Shown: piece by piece, positions 10,344 to 23,765 of the stretch
Numbering within the stretch: the stretch's first letter is position 1
Layout: each line of letters begins with the position of its first letter
Assembly (NCBI GenBank): GCA_019321725.1
Contig: CM033120.1
Location: 1,426,001 to 1,490,000 of the forward strand
Direction of reading: 5' to 3'
DNA: 64,000 nt
Source: Paulownia fortunei
Lineage: Eukaryota > Streptophyta > Magnoliopsida > Lamiales > Paulowniaceae
Notes under the pieces: model-generated
Database searches by the model: none
Told to the model about the DNA's origin: nothing
The model's input: the letters and a program-made list of their open reading frames with translations, nothing else
Program-made: the position numbers and the translations under genes

Positions 10344-13300
10344 CTATTTCTTGATGGAGAGATAAAGGCCAGATATGATGGCAACCCCTGCAACTGTAAC
10401 TCCAATAGTACTGAGTATCTTGCCCACTGGGATAGTATTGTTTTCAGACGGAATGGTAAGAAGCTGCTTCACCTGTACAAGAATATAACATCAAGTCATG
10501 AACTTCTAAAATGAATGCAAAGGTGGGACCCAAGTACTCACGAATAATTTTTAGATTAAAACAAGAATATCGTTACCTTGGAAAAACAAATATAGTTAGA
10601 CTACAGACTTGCTGGTCTTTAGTGCGAATTTTATATAGATCAATATATTAATCAAGTTTCTTTCATGTAAATTGCATGTCAACCAAAACAAAGAAAGAGA
10701 ACACTTCATTTCCGTAAATTTGCTTTTGCCTAAGCACTCTGTACCCTACTCAAACTTTACCCCCACATATTTCCTCTGTCTGGCGTAAACTGCATTGATA
10801 AAAAGCAATTTGAAGGTGTAAACTGCTCGGATAAAAGATATTTTACGGGGTAAGTGCTCTCTTAAGATGACGTGTGAAATCTCAACAATCTTTTGTCAGG
10901 AGTTTGACCAAAGGCCAAAGTGCAGTGGCGAGAGAGAGATGCTTTTCTTTATTCTTGGGGGTAAAGAGCAAAAACACGTAAATTCAAGAAAGTAAAGTGC
11001 TATTTGCCCTATTTATAGCTTGACCATGAAGAATAGACTTCGGAATAACCAAGTATGATCACAGCATAAAGAATAACATAAAACCCTTACCTCAACTGGC
11101 TGTTTCCAGTTCTTCTGGATTCCTGGTAGGTGCCCCTTACCCACAACTGCCACAACTGAATTATGTTCGCGGGCAATTCTTAATAACGTGGCTGACATAT
11201 ATCTAGAAAGAAAATTTAGAATGAAATATGCAATATCAAAAGGATGAGAAGCCTAAAATAGAATTTTTCTTAGAATAAAGCTTTAGACAAAAGGAAGCAA
11301 AAGAATTAATCGTAACTGAACTTGAAGAATGCTAAAAGAGTAATAGGATCAAACTTCAAATCATAAGACAGTATACTCCATGACAATTGCACAACTATAA
11401 ACCAAAAGCACATGTACGCAAGTAATAAAATATCAAGAGAAATCAAAATTAGGAAAGGTTCATATTGAATCAACTAAGGAATTCAGATATGAGAGCTTGA
11501 GAAGATGACCACGGCTTGCAGATGGAAAGAGAGGGAACAAGAGATGAGATGAAGAAACAGAGAGATAACAAACAACGGATAAAGAAAAAGCAGAATTTTA
11601 ATGGCAAACAGATAGAAATACAGAACACCATGTCCAGATTAGGTTCAGCAATTTCAACCCTGGCCCCTACTCAAACTTTCACCACAACATGCTTCGTGCC
11701 ATCTCTGAAGTCTAGGATGAAATTGAAAAGACCTATCTCAGAACTTTTCCTCGCTGCATGAAAGGAACAGGAAAGATGCATTATAGCCGCAAGAGGAAGA
11801 AAGCTTAGAGATTGGTTGGACATAGTTTACCAGGTTCGGCTCAGAATCATAAATAAGCTCTACCAAGGATTACCAAACATTAGTTTAGACTCCAAATAAT
11901 TAGTCATTCTATAATACATGAAATTACATGTGTAAAAAGAATAGAGAAATTATTAACTACTAGAGTTTTGGGTTACTAAATCTTCATTGTCAAGTTTTCC
12001 TTACTTTGAAAAAGAAATATATTGTTCCCATTCACAGAACCTTATATGCAGAGTAGCTGCTAAGACTTCTCTATTCATGTGATCTACTTGCACTGTCATC
12101 AGTTGGTGATCCAAAGAAGAAGGTAATGTACTTGGCTTTAACAACTACTTTTTAAGATATTAACAAATTTAATGCAAAATAACTGGTCCCCTTACTTCTC
12201 CAGACAACTGAGGACATCTGAGAACCAAACTTTCGACATTTAAACCAGAACAATCAATTTCGACATTTAAACCAGAACAATCAATCTCTGGAAGTCGTGT
12301 TCTCCTACTAACTCTGCCAGATTTTTCAACATTTGTCATCATAGAAGGATTAAGCAAACTCATCCAACACAGGTGTCAACTCTAGGGCAGACACATAAGA
12401 AACAAACATCCACATGTAACCTTCCCCACAACATCAAAGATAATAGAGAGGAGGAAGAGCAGGAGGAGAAGAAGAAAGTTAAAAGCAAGTTCAGAAATAA
12501 CATAGTTTCACCGTCACACAAGTTCTGAAATGACAGTTTCACATTTGATAGCAGACCTTGAGAGTAATTCATGAAAGAAGCATACATATAACTCAGATTG
12601 AACCTAAACAACTGACGTCACTTCAAGCACAGATAAGCTAAATGATAAATGAAGAATAAACTCAAAAGATAAGAACACTAACTGGTCACGCTCATGCACA
12701 AGGGTTTCCATGAGAGTTGGAAACTGCTTGCTCATCTCCTGAATTACAAGAGTTAGCATGTCAACATCATCCATTTCCTTCAGCTGCACAAAGGCCCAAA
12801 AGACTTATTATTACTCCAGTAACATCATAAAACCTGAGTCCCTCGTATATAATGCAGATAACATCTATCAGTCTTACAGGGTAAGAAAGTCTACCGTTTT
12901 ACTGAGATCTTCAGGACTAGGCAAGAAAACTGCTTGAAACAGTAAGGAGTATAATAATTTTGTCTTGTGCCAAAGAGGCATTTTTGCCCAGGTTCTCCGC
13001 AATGTGATCTGCCAAAGAAGACAAAAATAAAAAACTCAAAATTAGAACAGTAACAGTAAATTGTTGTAAAATTTATTTGCACGACACTAATTTAAACACT
13101 AAAAAAACTAATAAGAAATACTTCAAAATTTAAACTGTTAGAAAGATTCTCTGCCTAAGGGCAATGGAAAGGGATGATGCAACTTTCAGTATTTAATTAA
13201 GTGATATAATTTTATTTTTAAAGAACGTTCAATAAAGCTCAATGTAACACAAAGACAGAGACAAGCCAATCTGATATGAAAGATTGAAAGTGCATAATAC

Positions 13301-16300
13301 GTTAAATATGGCCGTCAAAAGCATTTACAAAATCAAAAAAATAAATTAAAAAAATAGACCCATCTATCTGTCTTTCCAAAGAAAGGGAGCTGAGCTAGCA
13401 ATGGATTTGCCCCAAATATCATAAAAACAGATTCCTGTTATTTGATAGTTTCACAAATGCGAAAAGAACTAGCTTACTTGGACAGGTCGATCACCAAGTA
13501 TAACCTTGCCCCCATATTTCATTGCTTCTTCATATGCCACACGAAACTCTGCCCCGGGCAAAACTTCAAGTTTACTAGCAACCTAGTAAAAGACAGATTG
13601 CAAATGAGACAATCAAGTTGTAAAATTCGTTCAAATTATTTATCAAGAAGCCAAAAAGATGCTTCCCTTGTGAGATAACTAGCATAAGTAAAAGATATAA
13701 TCATGCCTTAGCAAGAAACCAGCTGTAAAGTATCCCAAAAAGATTTTGATTTTTCTTCCACATCTCCACCATTTCTCCCATGGTCGGGACCTGCAACACC
13801 AAGCTTAATTGCCAATTCAATCTCCAGGTTCCAACTCAAAAACATATCCAAAATCACATTATTAAGAATGAAATAAAATCTTAGAAGGTCAGGAACGGAG
13901 TGTTCCAAGTGTGACCTGGTTAGTGATTCAGTAAGAACTAAATAAATAGCCTCGCCCAGTGAGTAATAAGAATTGAAAAGGCTTTTCACCTCTTGTTTAA
14001 GGTTTAGCGTTTATAAGGAAGAAATTTCAGGTCTCGAACAGCATATAGTTACTGAGATCAGACAAACAACATCCATAGTCACCCATAGATTTGGAAGTGC
14101 AAATTAGTAGTGATTGTTTATTATCGCAGTTGACTGATTAATATTATGTTATAATTTCAGGCATACATGATCCCAGACCATAAATGATTTTCCGAAAACA
14201 CTTACACCTACACTGTAAGTCCTTGTGTGAGAGCGCCCCCCCCCCCCCCCCCCCGACTCTTGCTTAGCTGAAGAGCAACTAGAGTTCTCCCCCGCGATTC
14301 TTGCTTAGCTGAGGAGCAACTAGAGAGAACTGAAGCATAAGGGATGCCGAGAAGCGGATAACTTTCACTATAGAGTAGACAAGAAGTTCTTTCCATGATG
14401 TTATACAGGCTAAAGATAGAATGCACTGCAGGAACAATGCTCCAGTTGTACTGCTTTGAGACGTATGACTTGTACAAATGAGAGTTTGATTAAGTTTGAA
14501 AAAGGGAAGTTCTAATTTTGACAGTATTAGAGTTATATAGTTAATTAGAGTGCTCTAATCAGGGATGTACCCAAAAACAAAAAAAAGAAACAAAAAATAA
14601 AAATAAAAAAGAGTCTGACAAGCACAAAAGCATTGAATAACTAGTGAGATTTACAAAAGTATCAGTAAAGCAAAAGTAATCTTACAATAGATTGTGAACA
14701 CTATACCCACAGCATGGGAGGACACAAACAATTTTCAATCCTCTTATAAAGAAATAGCTATAACAATCTTCCATTTATGAATCATCTGATGTTAGAAAAT
14801 GGTTTTAAAATTTAAACAACTTTGATGCAATTAGACATATAATATGGCAGGATTCATGTAACAACGTGTCTCCATATAAGATTGTGGAGTTATGATACTG
14901 CAATATATTTTTCTTTTCTTTCTCTTTTCACCCTTCTGTACCACAATGCCATCAAGATGAAGAAGAGGTTGCATATTAAGGGTAGGAAACATATTATTCC
15001 TTGACATTACTGGCTATGCTTAGACTCCTAACCCAAGAATTGTGTTGCTTTTCACAGAAACATATGGGGCATGATGATTAGTCAAAGAACTCATGAAACG
15101 GCACTCAAACACTTCATGCCAAGGAGCCTATTTTTGAGAGGGCAAGTAACAGAGTGAAAGTTAAACTGGGCACAGGTAAAAGAAGGACAATCAAAGCAAG
15201 AAGAATGACTATTTGCTAAACAACAATGACAGGAGCCATTTGCTGTTAATAAGGAGAGTGGTTTTAGATGCTCCAGGCAATAGAGCAATAAGTAAGAGAG
15301 ACCTCCTCTCCATCGTGTGCTTGGTATTTCACTCGCACACCATGAATTAAACGCCCTTAATCTCATAACATAAGATTAAGTATTCTGCATTTACAAATTG
15401 ATGGATATCACCTTGGTGAATTCAATTTTTTTTCTCTACGGCTTGCACTCTTTAATTTAGCTTTTCCAGGTTAAAAAAAATCATTAAAGCTAGCAATTAT
15501 TCAGTGTCATGGAATTCTCATCTGATTTTACATAGTAGCATTTTGGACTTGGAACCACAAGTTCACAAAAGCAAATTGTGCTCATGCTCTTATCAACTTG
15601 ATATGTGGCCACCCAAATTCTACAACAAACTAAACTTGCAACGAGTAATATAAAGTCGTGCAAACAGTCCAACCAGCTGACAGGGAAGCTTGTTTCCCAC
15701 ACTCAATATGCATGTACATCTTAAAGAAACCAAGAAAGAGGGGAATTAATGGCTCTATGGCTGCCATTTTAATGCTTGCTTCCTACTAATTCCTACAATT
15801 AACTTGATATATATAAACCTATAGTAAAGGAAACACATATAAAGGAGATAAAAAGCACACCTTCAAATTTTGAGGCGCAAGAACAGCAATGCGACTAGAG
15901 CATAACTCCAAGAAAACAACCTGTAACAAACAAATATGTCTGGACATTGCTATGTTTGAGAATGAAAAAGAATAAGGGAAAAAATAATAGCCCAAAAAAT
16001 CACCTAAAATACAATAGAAAAGAGTACTAGCATATTATACGTCAACTTATCAAGCAAGGATTCCAACTTTCAAAAGAGAAGCACCTGCGGTTTCAAGAAA
16101 TCAATCACAGCTTGAACTTCTTTGCAAGACTCCTACAAATGCAAGAACAGATATATTAAACAATTATATGTTAATACCAGTGCCTTTTTTATTTCCATTA
16201 TTAAGTTACATAGGGAACAATACAAGGAAAAGGTAACCAAGATTTCCAGCATAAATCAGAACAAAAAAAAAAAAAAAAAATTGGAAGAACAAGGAGCTTG

Positions 16301-18533
16301 AAATCCAAGTGAAATTACTTGAAAATTGTATTTTCATGGAGAACAAAGAAATCTTTTTCCACGCAGGTCTGCAGAGAAGGCAGGCATAACATGCCCAATG
16401 TAAGACTTTTGCCTTCATGTGTACAGGAAACAACTAATTCAAGTCAATCACATCACATATTACTTCTTTCGGGCTAAGTACAAGATCAGAAGTGCAAATA
16501 ACAAAGACATGTGAGCAATATTATAATCAGTTAATTTTAACCAGAAGTGCAAATAACAAAGACGTGTGAGCAACATTATAATCAGTTAATCTCACTTCCT
16601 GCAATATCCATTTCTAATATCATCCTAGAATGAAACCTCTTAAAGCCAACAAAATTGCCAGCATCAACAAAATAATAAAATGATGTATGACCTTTGAAAT
16701 TAAAAACAAATCAGAAACATATTTCTGGAAACAGCAGTTTTAAATGTATCAGTTTTTCTGGCTTCAATTGTAATATTATGTTATGAATAATAAGTGATAG
16801 AGCCAACAAAAATCATCATCAATTAACAACGGAAAAATGATGCTTCACCTAATTATTCAAAAATAATTGGAAATACAGAATAAAAATTCCCAAAAAATAA
16901 AAAATAAAAAATAAACTCAAATTTCAACAAGTGAAAGTTAATTTCGATATTTTAAAGGAATAATTTTTTTCACATTAATGAGCAACAAAACAAACCTTGT
17001 GTTTGCGTTTCGTGATACTCCAACTAAAACTCCCAGAAGGAGATTTATGATTGAATACAATTTCATGATCCAAAATTTTTTGCTCTTTCATCTGTATTAG
17101 CCTTGTTCTCATATAAAGATACAAACCAAGTATGGAAATTCTTCCATAAAATGCATATTGTTACAATCCTTAGCATATTGTATATAGTTAAACATTTAAA
17201 AAAAGGGACCTTAGAAAAAAGAAAATAACCATGTTATTTACTTGAAATCAAGATCCAAACTTGCAGAGATGACATTAATAATTTAGTGTATTTTGTAGAA
17301 TGACTAATTTTTAGGGCTTAAAATGCAAAGAGATCAACGTAAGGGATTACTTATGAATTACAGAAATGCAAAAGATAAAATGAAACATAAGATATAATAA
17401 AAGAAGATCAAGTAACTAAGACTAAATTTTACATCCCTTAATATAGATGACAAATAATAAGACATGTTGAATTGGAAACTATGGTCTGACAGCTTTATAG
17501 CATCTCTTTCTTTCAAACACTATTAATCATAATTTTAAAAACTACCAAGTAAAAGAATTTCTGCAAGAATGTTCTGAATAACATTTTTGCTCGGATTGTT
17601 TACAGAAACGTAACAATCACCAAGAAGCCATTTGTAAAATAAAATAAGAAGACATGCCTCCATTACAAAATGTTTGATGATAAATCACTCCTTCTACCTT
17701 AACCGCACAAATCTGAACATGATAATTTAATCGAAATTATAAATGATTCCAATACCAACCCATTGGCATTACCAATCCCTTAATTTACTTAAAAAACATA
17801 TTCTTCCTTCTCCCAAATCACGACCCTAACACTATTGAAACCCTAAAAACACTTCTCCTATTATACCAGACCAAAGACAAAAAGTTTGAAGCATAAAACA
17901 CAAGGAGAACTTGTCTATTTACCTCTGCCAAAAATATCACAAATCTCCCATAACCAAAAATTTCAGCAATCAAACTTTCAATTAGGCCTCAAAAATTCAA
18001 GAAAACCAACAGAAAAATGAACAATTGAAAACAAAAAGATCAAGAATCAAACTCTCAACAAGGCACTCCAATAACAGCCAACAGAAAAAGAAACAATTAA
18101 AAACAAAAAGATCAAAATTTATAATAGGTACCGTAGAAACGTGGGCGGTTCCGACCAAATAAACATCACACACGCCACCCTCCGCGGCCGAATCGCACGT
18201 GAGCGTCACCGCACTTCTTGAAAGCTCCGGAGGCAGAACTTTCCTCTCATAAGAATTATTATCGTCATTACTTCCACCCTCATTTTCAGGCAGAGTCCCA
18301 TAGTTTTCGCCGGAAATCTGATCCCCTTCCCCTAAGTGCACAAAATCATCGATTCCGTTAGTCGCCGCGGGAGACGGAGGGTCCATCACACGGCGGCGAG
18401 AGGAGTGTACAAAGGCAACAGATCTGAGCGGTGGATTGAGGCGGAGGAACCGTTTCGGAATGGTGGTGGCGGTGGTGGCGTTGAAGAAAGCGAGGAGGTG
18501 CTCTGCCGAGTTCAGACGATTTAATCGATGCAT
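10344..18533 (-). CDS. TraB-domain protein, tail-anchored (TRB1/TRB2-like)
   Basis: Nine exons on the minus strand: 18533-18132, 16132-16085, 15920-15861, 13790-13707, 13582-13478, 13008-12895, 12783-12683, 11202-11091, 10472-10344. All junctions keep frame, giving about 384 aa. The GTAHVS motif (res. about 127-133, first exon) continues into ESCKEV across the first junction. VVFLELCSSR, GDRP, KMPLWHKTK and a late GKGH motif are typical of eukaryotic TraB/GumN-family proteins. The last exon encodes a hydrophobic segment (res. 361-382) followed by two lysines, i.e. a C-terminal tail anchor. Arabidopsis homologues TRB1/TRB2 are reported as mitochondrial outer-membrane proteins at ER contacts and in mitophagy; the same role here is inference. 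Met50 (18384-18386) is an alternative start giving 335 aa, possibly nearer the family's usual N terminus. The intron after the fourth exon starts GC rather than GT. Confidence 0.92.
12233..12287. repeat. 27-bp tandem duplication in TraB intron
   Basis: A unit beginning TTCGACATTTAAACC and ending ACAATCAAT is present twice head-to-tail with essentially no change, so the duplication is recent. It lies between the seventh and eighth coding exons. Confidence 0.85.
14230..14330. repeat. C-homopolymer followed by a short direct repeat
   Basis: A run of about 18-20 C (roughly 14235-14253) is followed by two near-identical copies of a block containing CTTGCTTAGCTGA and GAGCAACTAGAG, about 41 bp apart, with a second shorter C run between them. 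It lies inside a TraB intron. Confidence 0.8.
16487..16597. repeat. 55-bp tandem duplication in first TraB intron
   Basis: The block starting CAGAAGTGCAAATAAC at 16487 recurs at 16542 with only a few substitutions (for example GACATGTG versus GACGTGTG). Intronic and probably recent. Confidence 0.9.
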
Positions 18534-18572
18534 GTGTGGTGAGTTCGGTTTTACGATGACGAGTATAGTAAG

Positions 18573-19383
18573 TAATAAGAAGTGACAAATGCATAATTAG
18601 TCTTTTATAAAGTTATATATTAAAATATATATATATAATCACCCAATTATACATTTCAAAAGAAATATTATAGTCACTCAATTATAAAATAAAAATAAAA
18701 GTAACTTCTAGTCCCTCACAAATTATTAAAATATTCATATTAAATAAATACACATATTCATTTATACACATTAATATGTTTAAATTATACATACACATAT
18801 TCATGGATATACATAAATACATTAATAAATATTATTATATTTACACATATAAATATATGTGCAAATATTCATTTATAATTAAATACTACTATGACTTCTA
18901 ATATTTAAGTTTACCTAAATTAATAACTTATTTTAAATAATTATTATTAAATTTGTCAAATTTATATATCTAAGTAAATGATAAATTTAATAATAATTAT
19001 CAATTGGGATAAACTTAAATATAAGAATTTATAGGAGTATTTAGTTATAAATTAATATTTGAACATATATATACTCGTGTAAAAAAATTAATTGAGTATA
19101 ATAATATTTATAGATGTACTAATATATATCAATGAATATGTGTATTTATATAAACATATTAAGTGACTAAAAATATATTTTTTTAATAATTGAGAGACTA
19201 TATATGTTTTTTTTTTTTGAAATGTGTGTGACCATAAGTGCATTTTCATATAACTAAGTGATTAGAAATGTAATTTTTTTATATAATTGAGTGATTATAT
19301 ATGCTTACTGTAAAATTTGAGTGACTACTTTATAACTCTCAAGAAAGTTTGGTGCCTAAATATGCATATTGCCCTAATAAGAA
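18573..19383. mobile_element. Foldback Mutator-like (MULE) element with 9-bp TSD
   Basis: The 793-bp segment 18582-19374 is flanked by a perfect 9-bp duplication TAATAAGAA (18573-18581 and 19375-19383), the target-site size of Mutator-like elements. Its ends are inverted (GTGACAAATGCATAATTAG versus reverse complement GGGCAATATGCATATTTAG), and the inverted similarity continues inward for most of each half, closing near 18960, so the whole element can fold into one long imperfect hairpin with arms of about 390 bp. Several 'agtcactcaatta'-type blocks recur within each arm. No transposase ORF is present: it is non-autonomous. It ends 48 bp upstream of the TraB start codon. Confidence 0.88.
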
Positions 19384-21856
19384 TCCGAATTGAAACATCC
19401 TTTCAATTAATATAATCGTTTAATTATATTAAAAAATTAATTGTTTTTAATGTAATAAATATTTTTAATGAACTTAGCATGTTTTTTATACTATTACCAA
19501 TATAGCAAAAGTACCATTATTTTGTTGTGCTCGTACTATTACCAATATAACAAAAATATCATTAGTTTGTTGTGTTTTCATCATTTAATAAAATATTTTA
19601 AAGTTTGCTCGAATTTTGAATGGAAAAAAGAAGAAAAGACGCACAGCTATTGGAAAAGAGAAAAAAAGACCTTGTCAATGAAAATATTATCTAAAAATAA
19701 TATTGGAGGCTAAATATTACAATAAATATAAATTATGGAATAAAATACTTTTAAATTATTTTTGGAGATAAAGTATGAAAATAATTAAATTTGGGGACAT
19801 GAAGTCTCATTTACCTTTTAAAATTTTAGTTACTTAACACTCAAATGTAATTTATTGTTAGTAGAATGATTATATATATTATTACAATTAAAATATTAAC
19901 AATCAATCATTAACAACTGGTAAAGTTCATAAACCAAGAGATTGGACGAACTGCAATTTTTCAAATTAAAATGTGGCGAATTTTTCCAAATTTTCTTTTT
20001 CGTGTAAGTTTTCCAATTTGGAACACCAAAATTTGTATAGTAAATCATCAAGATTTTCTCATCTACAAATTACAATAAATAATTCTGCAATTTATAGCAA
20101 CACAAGGTTCATTCACAACAATTCAAAGTTCAAGTTTATGAAGTGGAATTTTGCTTTGTATAATTTTTTGCAATGGTCAATTATCTGGTTTATACATAAC
20201 GCTTAATTGGACTAAATTTTAACAGTTTCAATATTATTAATTTTCTTGATTTAATCACCTTTGAGTCATTAAATTTGGGTATAAATTTGGTGTTATAGAT
20301 GGAAAAACATTTTTATTCAGTTATTCATGTAGATAAAATTTATTAAAAACACGTTGATTGCATTTGAATATAAGGATTTGAATTTGAGAAGAAGATTCGA
20401 GTGAATGATTTTAAATAACTTCATATAAAATGAATTTAAAATTCACTAAAATAAGTTTAAAAATAACTCAAATTTAGAACTTAAAGATTTGAAAGATTAT
20501 TCAAATAAGTTCAATAAATTTATTATTATTAATTTAAAATTTTTAACTTAAAGCTATCAATCAAATCAAACTTAAAAATATGAATTTTTTAGTGCATTCA
20601 ATATCATAAATCGATATCTTAATATTGAAGGCACAAAAAGACAATCAAATAACCTTTAATAAAGGGTGAAATTAATTTGAAATAGTTTTGTGCATTCACT
20701 TTGAATTGAATTCCCTTACTTTTAATGTGAACCATCTTTCTGAAAACTCAACAAAAAGGAAGGACAATAGTTCTAATGGTGAGTATCTAAAATTTTGTAA
20801 GTATGAATTGAGTTCATAAATTTAAGTTACATCCATAATTTAGGATAGTGGGACTCATTCTAGCCATATCCGTTCTTTTATAATCGAATCAATAATCAAA
20901 TTCGTATTTATGTTGGTTAGCGGTTCAATCGATCGAACCAACTCAATCGTCGGTCAAACCAATATAATAAAATTTAATTATATTTTAATTAATTTAACCA
21001 ATTTAATTGAAAAAATAATTATCTAAAACTAGACCGACTCCCGATATCTAATTCCAAAATCGTTGCTTTCATGGTTGATGGTGAGATTGTGGAAGTTGAT
21101 ATTGTAATCGCATACTTAGTTGTCAATATTGTGCAGATAACTTCAGACTTCAAAACATGATATAGAAAAGTTTTATAGGATTTGTGGATATCATGTTATG
21201 CCAGCATGTCAAGGTTTTGTTCGTCTTTTTTGTGTCATTTGCACTTGATAACTGCTTATGATTTTGTTGTTGGACTCTGAAAAAGTAAACAGTAAAAAGG
21301 GTCTCTATATTATTCTTTGTACATGAAAAAGAATATTCTTATAATTTCGAATATTAGGTTGCCGTTTGGATGAAGGGAATTGAGAGTTAAAAGAATTTCA
21401 AATATGACCACAAACTTGGAAAATATGAGATGCATTTCTACTCCAAATCACACTTCACTGACTTGGAACTTTCACGGCAAAGTCTTAGGAATCATATAAA
21501 CAAAAACTTCTTTTCCTTGCGTTAAATATCAGTTTCTTTTTCCAAGTTAGGGAAATAGTACTTTATCATTTAAAAATTTCTCTTTTTTTTAGACTTTCTT
21601 TTGCTTGGTGGAATTTGGGGTCATGTGCCCCTCCATTTGTAACCCTCTTTCCACATTAATAAATGGCGAGGGGTCATTGCCTCACTGCTAAACCTCCTGT
21701 CTAGACATATGCTGCTTTTGAAGAAAAAGATCATAATTCAGGAGTCGATTGGAAGGATCAAGAAGTTGTGTTCCGTTGCCTTCAAGGGGTGGTGGTATCC
21801 TACATTTCATACATCCATATTGCTTTTTGTGAATACTTTACTAGCATAAACCGAAA

Positions 21857-22075
21857 CCCTAGGGTCAACGACACATCGGACCAGGGGCCGAACCACATCA
21901 CCCTAGGGTCAACGATACATCGGACCAGGGGCCGAACCACCTCACCCTAGGGTCAACGACACATCGGACCAAGGGGCCGTACCAACTAACCTTAGGGCCG
22001 GGACACACCGGACTAGGGGCCTGATCCACCTCGCCCTACAGCCGGGACACACCGGACCAGGGGGACTGCCAATGC
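21857..22075. repeat. 44-bp GC-rich minisatellite, five units
   Basis: Units start near 21857, 21901, 21945, 21990 and 22034, spacing 44-45 bp. The first three share CCCTAGGGTCAACGA, ACATCGGACCA and GGGGCCG blocks almost exactly. The last two are diverged (GGGCCGGGACACACCGGAC). The array is conspicuously GC-rich in an AT-rich neighbourhood. The open frame across it (21768-21950) is a by-product. Confidence 0.92.
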
Positions 22076-22843
22076 CATACAACAACAATACCCAAGTATG
22101 TTTTTCAAGTGTGATTGGCAAAACACTGTTGGGGCCCTAATTATACCTTCCGATTTGTCTGGTGGGAATGGTCTTCATATGGACCCCTTTCCATATTGAT
22201 TCAGTAGGATTAGGATCACACGACACGCTTCAAATTATAGTTGAAAATTCCAAAATTTTAAATAATAAATCTAGGTAATCATACCTGTAAAATACCATTG
22301 TGTATTTTCAGTGTTTCCTTAATACATTCTTAGTTTCTCCTTTTCTTTCCCCTTCCTCTTTTGTGAATGAACACACAAGAGGAGCATAGGTGAAGTAACC
22401 CTGAACTGTATCCTGTAAGAAATGGAAAACCCAACAAAATACAATGTTTAGCCTAGCCCCTTTAGTTGTATTTGATTTGGTTTTTAGATTCTCTCATATA
22501 AATCTACAAGTGTATGGTAAGATAATACTATTCACAATACATGATGTTTTCTCCAAACATAAAAACAGTTTAAAGCCCTACCCAGCTGCATTAAAATGGA
22601 TTGCATCAACACAACAGACACCTCAATTGAAATCAAGTAAAGTTCATATTTCATTTCCATATGTATAAACTCAGGCGAGCGCTCAATCCAATCGCCATAA
22701 ACATAGAAATTGCAGTTCAGTTTTCGCGAAGTTAGGGTACAGACAATCCAACAATCAGACTCAGATCAGGTTTATACTATGCTATCAGGTTTTTATAGGA
22801 TCAATGGAAACAGGACAGAGAGCCAAAAGATTACGCTGAGGAT

Positions 22844-22869
22844 GGGGTGGGGGGGGGTGGGGGTGGGGG
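22844..22869 (+). other. G-run tract, candidate G-quadruplex
   Basis: Runs of 4, 9, 5 and 5 G separated by single T residues satisfy the four-G-run pattern of a very stable quadruplex. It lies about 0.9 kb downstream of the PEX22 stop codon on the template side. No role is claimed. Confidence 0.7.
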
Positions 22870-23765
22870 CGTGAAACAAACTTTAACAAACACAAAGCAT
22901 GTCTGTAGTGATTTTTCCACCACTTGTGAGTTTTTCAATATCTTATAACATCAGAGATATGACATTATATTTTCGACAACATTAATAAAGTGAAGTATAG
23001 GTTGCAACAAACACTACTAGTAACAGCTTCTGTGGGTTTTGTCATGCCAGAAGGTAGGACATGGTCCAAGTCATGCGTTACACTATTCACCCTTTTATGA
23101 AGATCTAACTTCTAAAGGTGTTCTTTCGCGCTTCATCACAAGCACGTTGATTTTATCCTTATCTAGAAAACAACTAACAGAACATTTAACAGTTTTTTCT
23201 GACTTAGAAACTCCAATCGGCAGCAAACTTTGTTATTAATTCCAGTCAGGCTGAAATGAAGACTGATAAGGACGGTAATTTATTCGTACTTGTACATAAG
23301 GATTATGGCTGGGGGAGGGAAAACGGAAGGGAAAAAGAAATACTTAACAAAAAATGAATAAGCCACACATCTTATAAATGCTAATTGGCTATATTGAAGG
23401 CTAACTAAGCTAACGAAGATGGTATAAGTGATAGTGACATGAAAAATGACAGATGTTAACTCAGGCAATGGATTAGAAAGTTGCAAGCATGGAGCAAAGT
23501 TCTTTCTAAACCATGATACACTATTTTAAAGTACACTGACGAACTTTTTGATGACTCCAAAGGATAAAAATAATCAATTTAGCCCAAGTTTTATACTTGT
23601 ATCAGAAGACTTTTCGCTTCTAAGACTGAAGTGAATGTTACTCATCTGAAATCAGCAACTGCAGGTGAACAAGGAACCACAAATCACTCCCATTGATCTC
23701 AAAGAAAAAATAAAAAACAAATAAGAAAAGATGTGTAAAAAAACTGTGTTCCTTACAATTGCACA

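Larger units (their letters stand above)
19384..23765. other. Intergenic between MULE and PEX22 3' end
   Basis: AT-rich DNA without a supported gene apart from the minisatellite at 21857-22075 and the G-run at 22844. Blocks at about 20930-21050 (GGTTCAATCGATCGAACC-type palindromes) look repeat-derived. The PEX22 3' UTR must lie just below 23766, but its end cannot be placed. Confidence 0.5.

Noticed and set aside
18336..18594. ORFs overlapping the first TraB exon in other frames
   Set aside because: They are shadows of exon 1; frame and family match support the 18533 start on minus.
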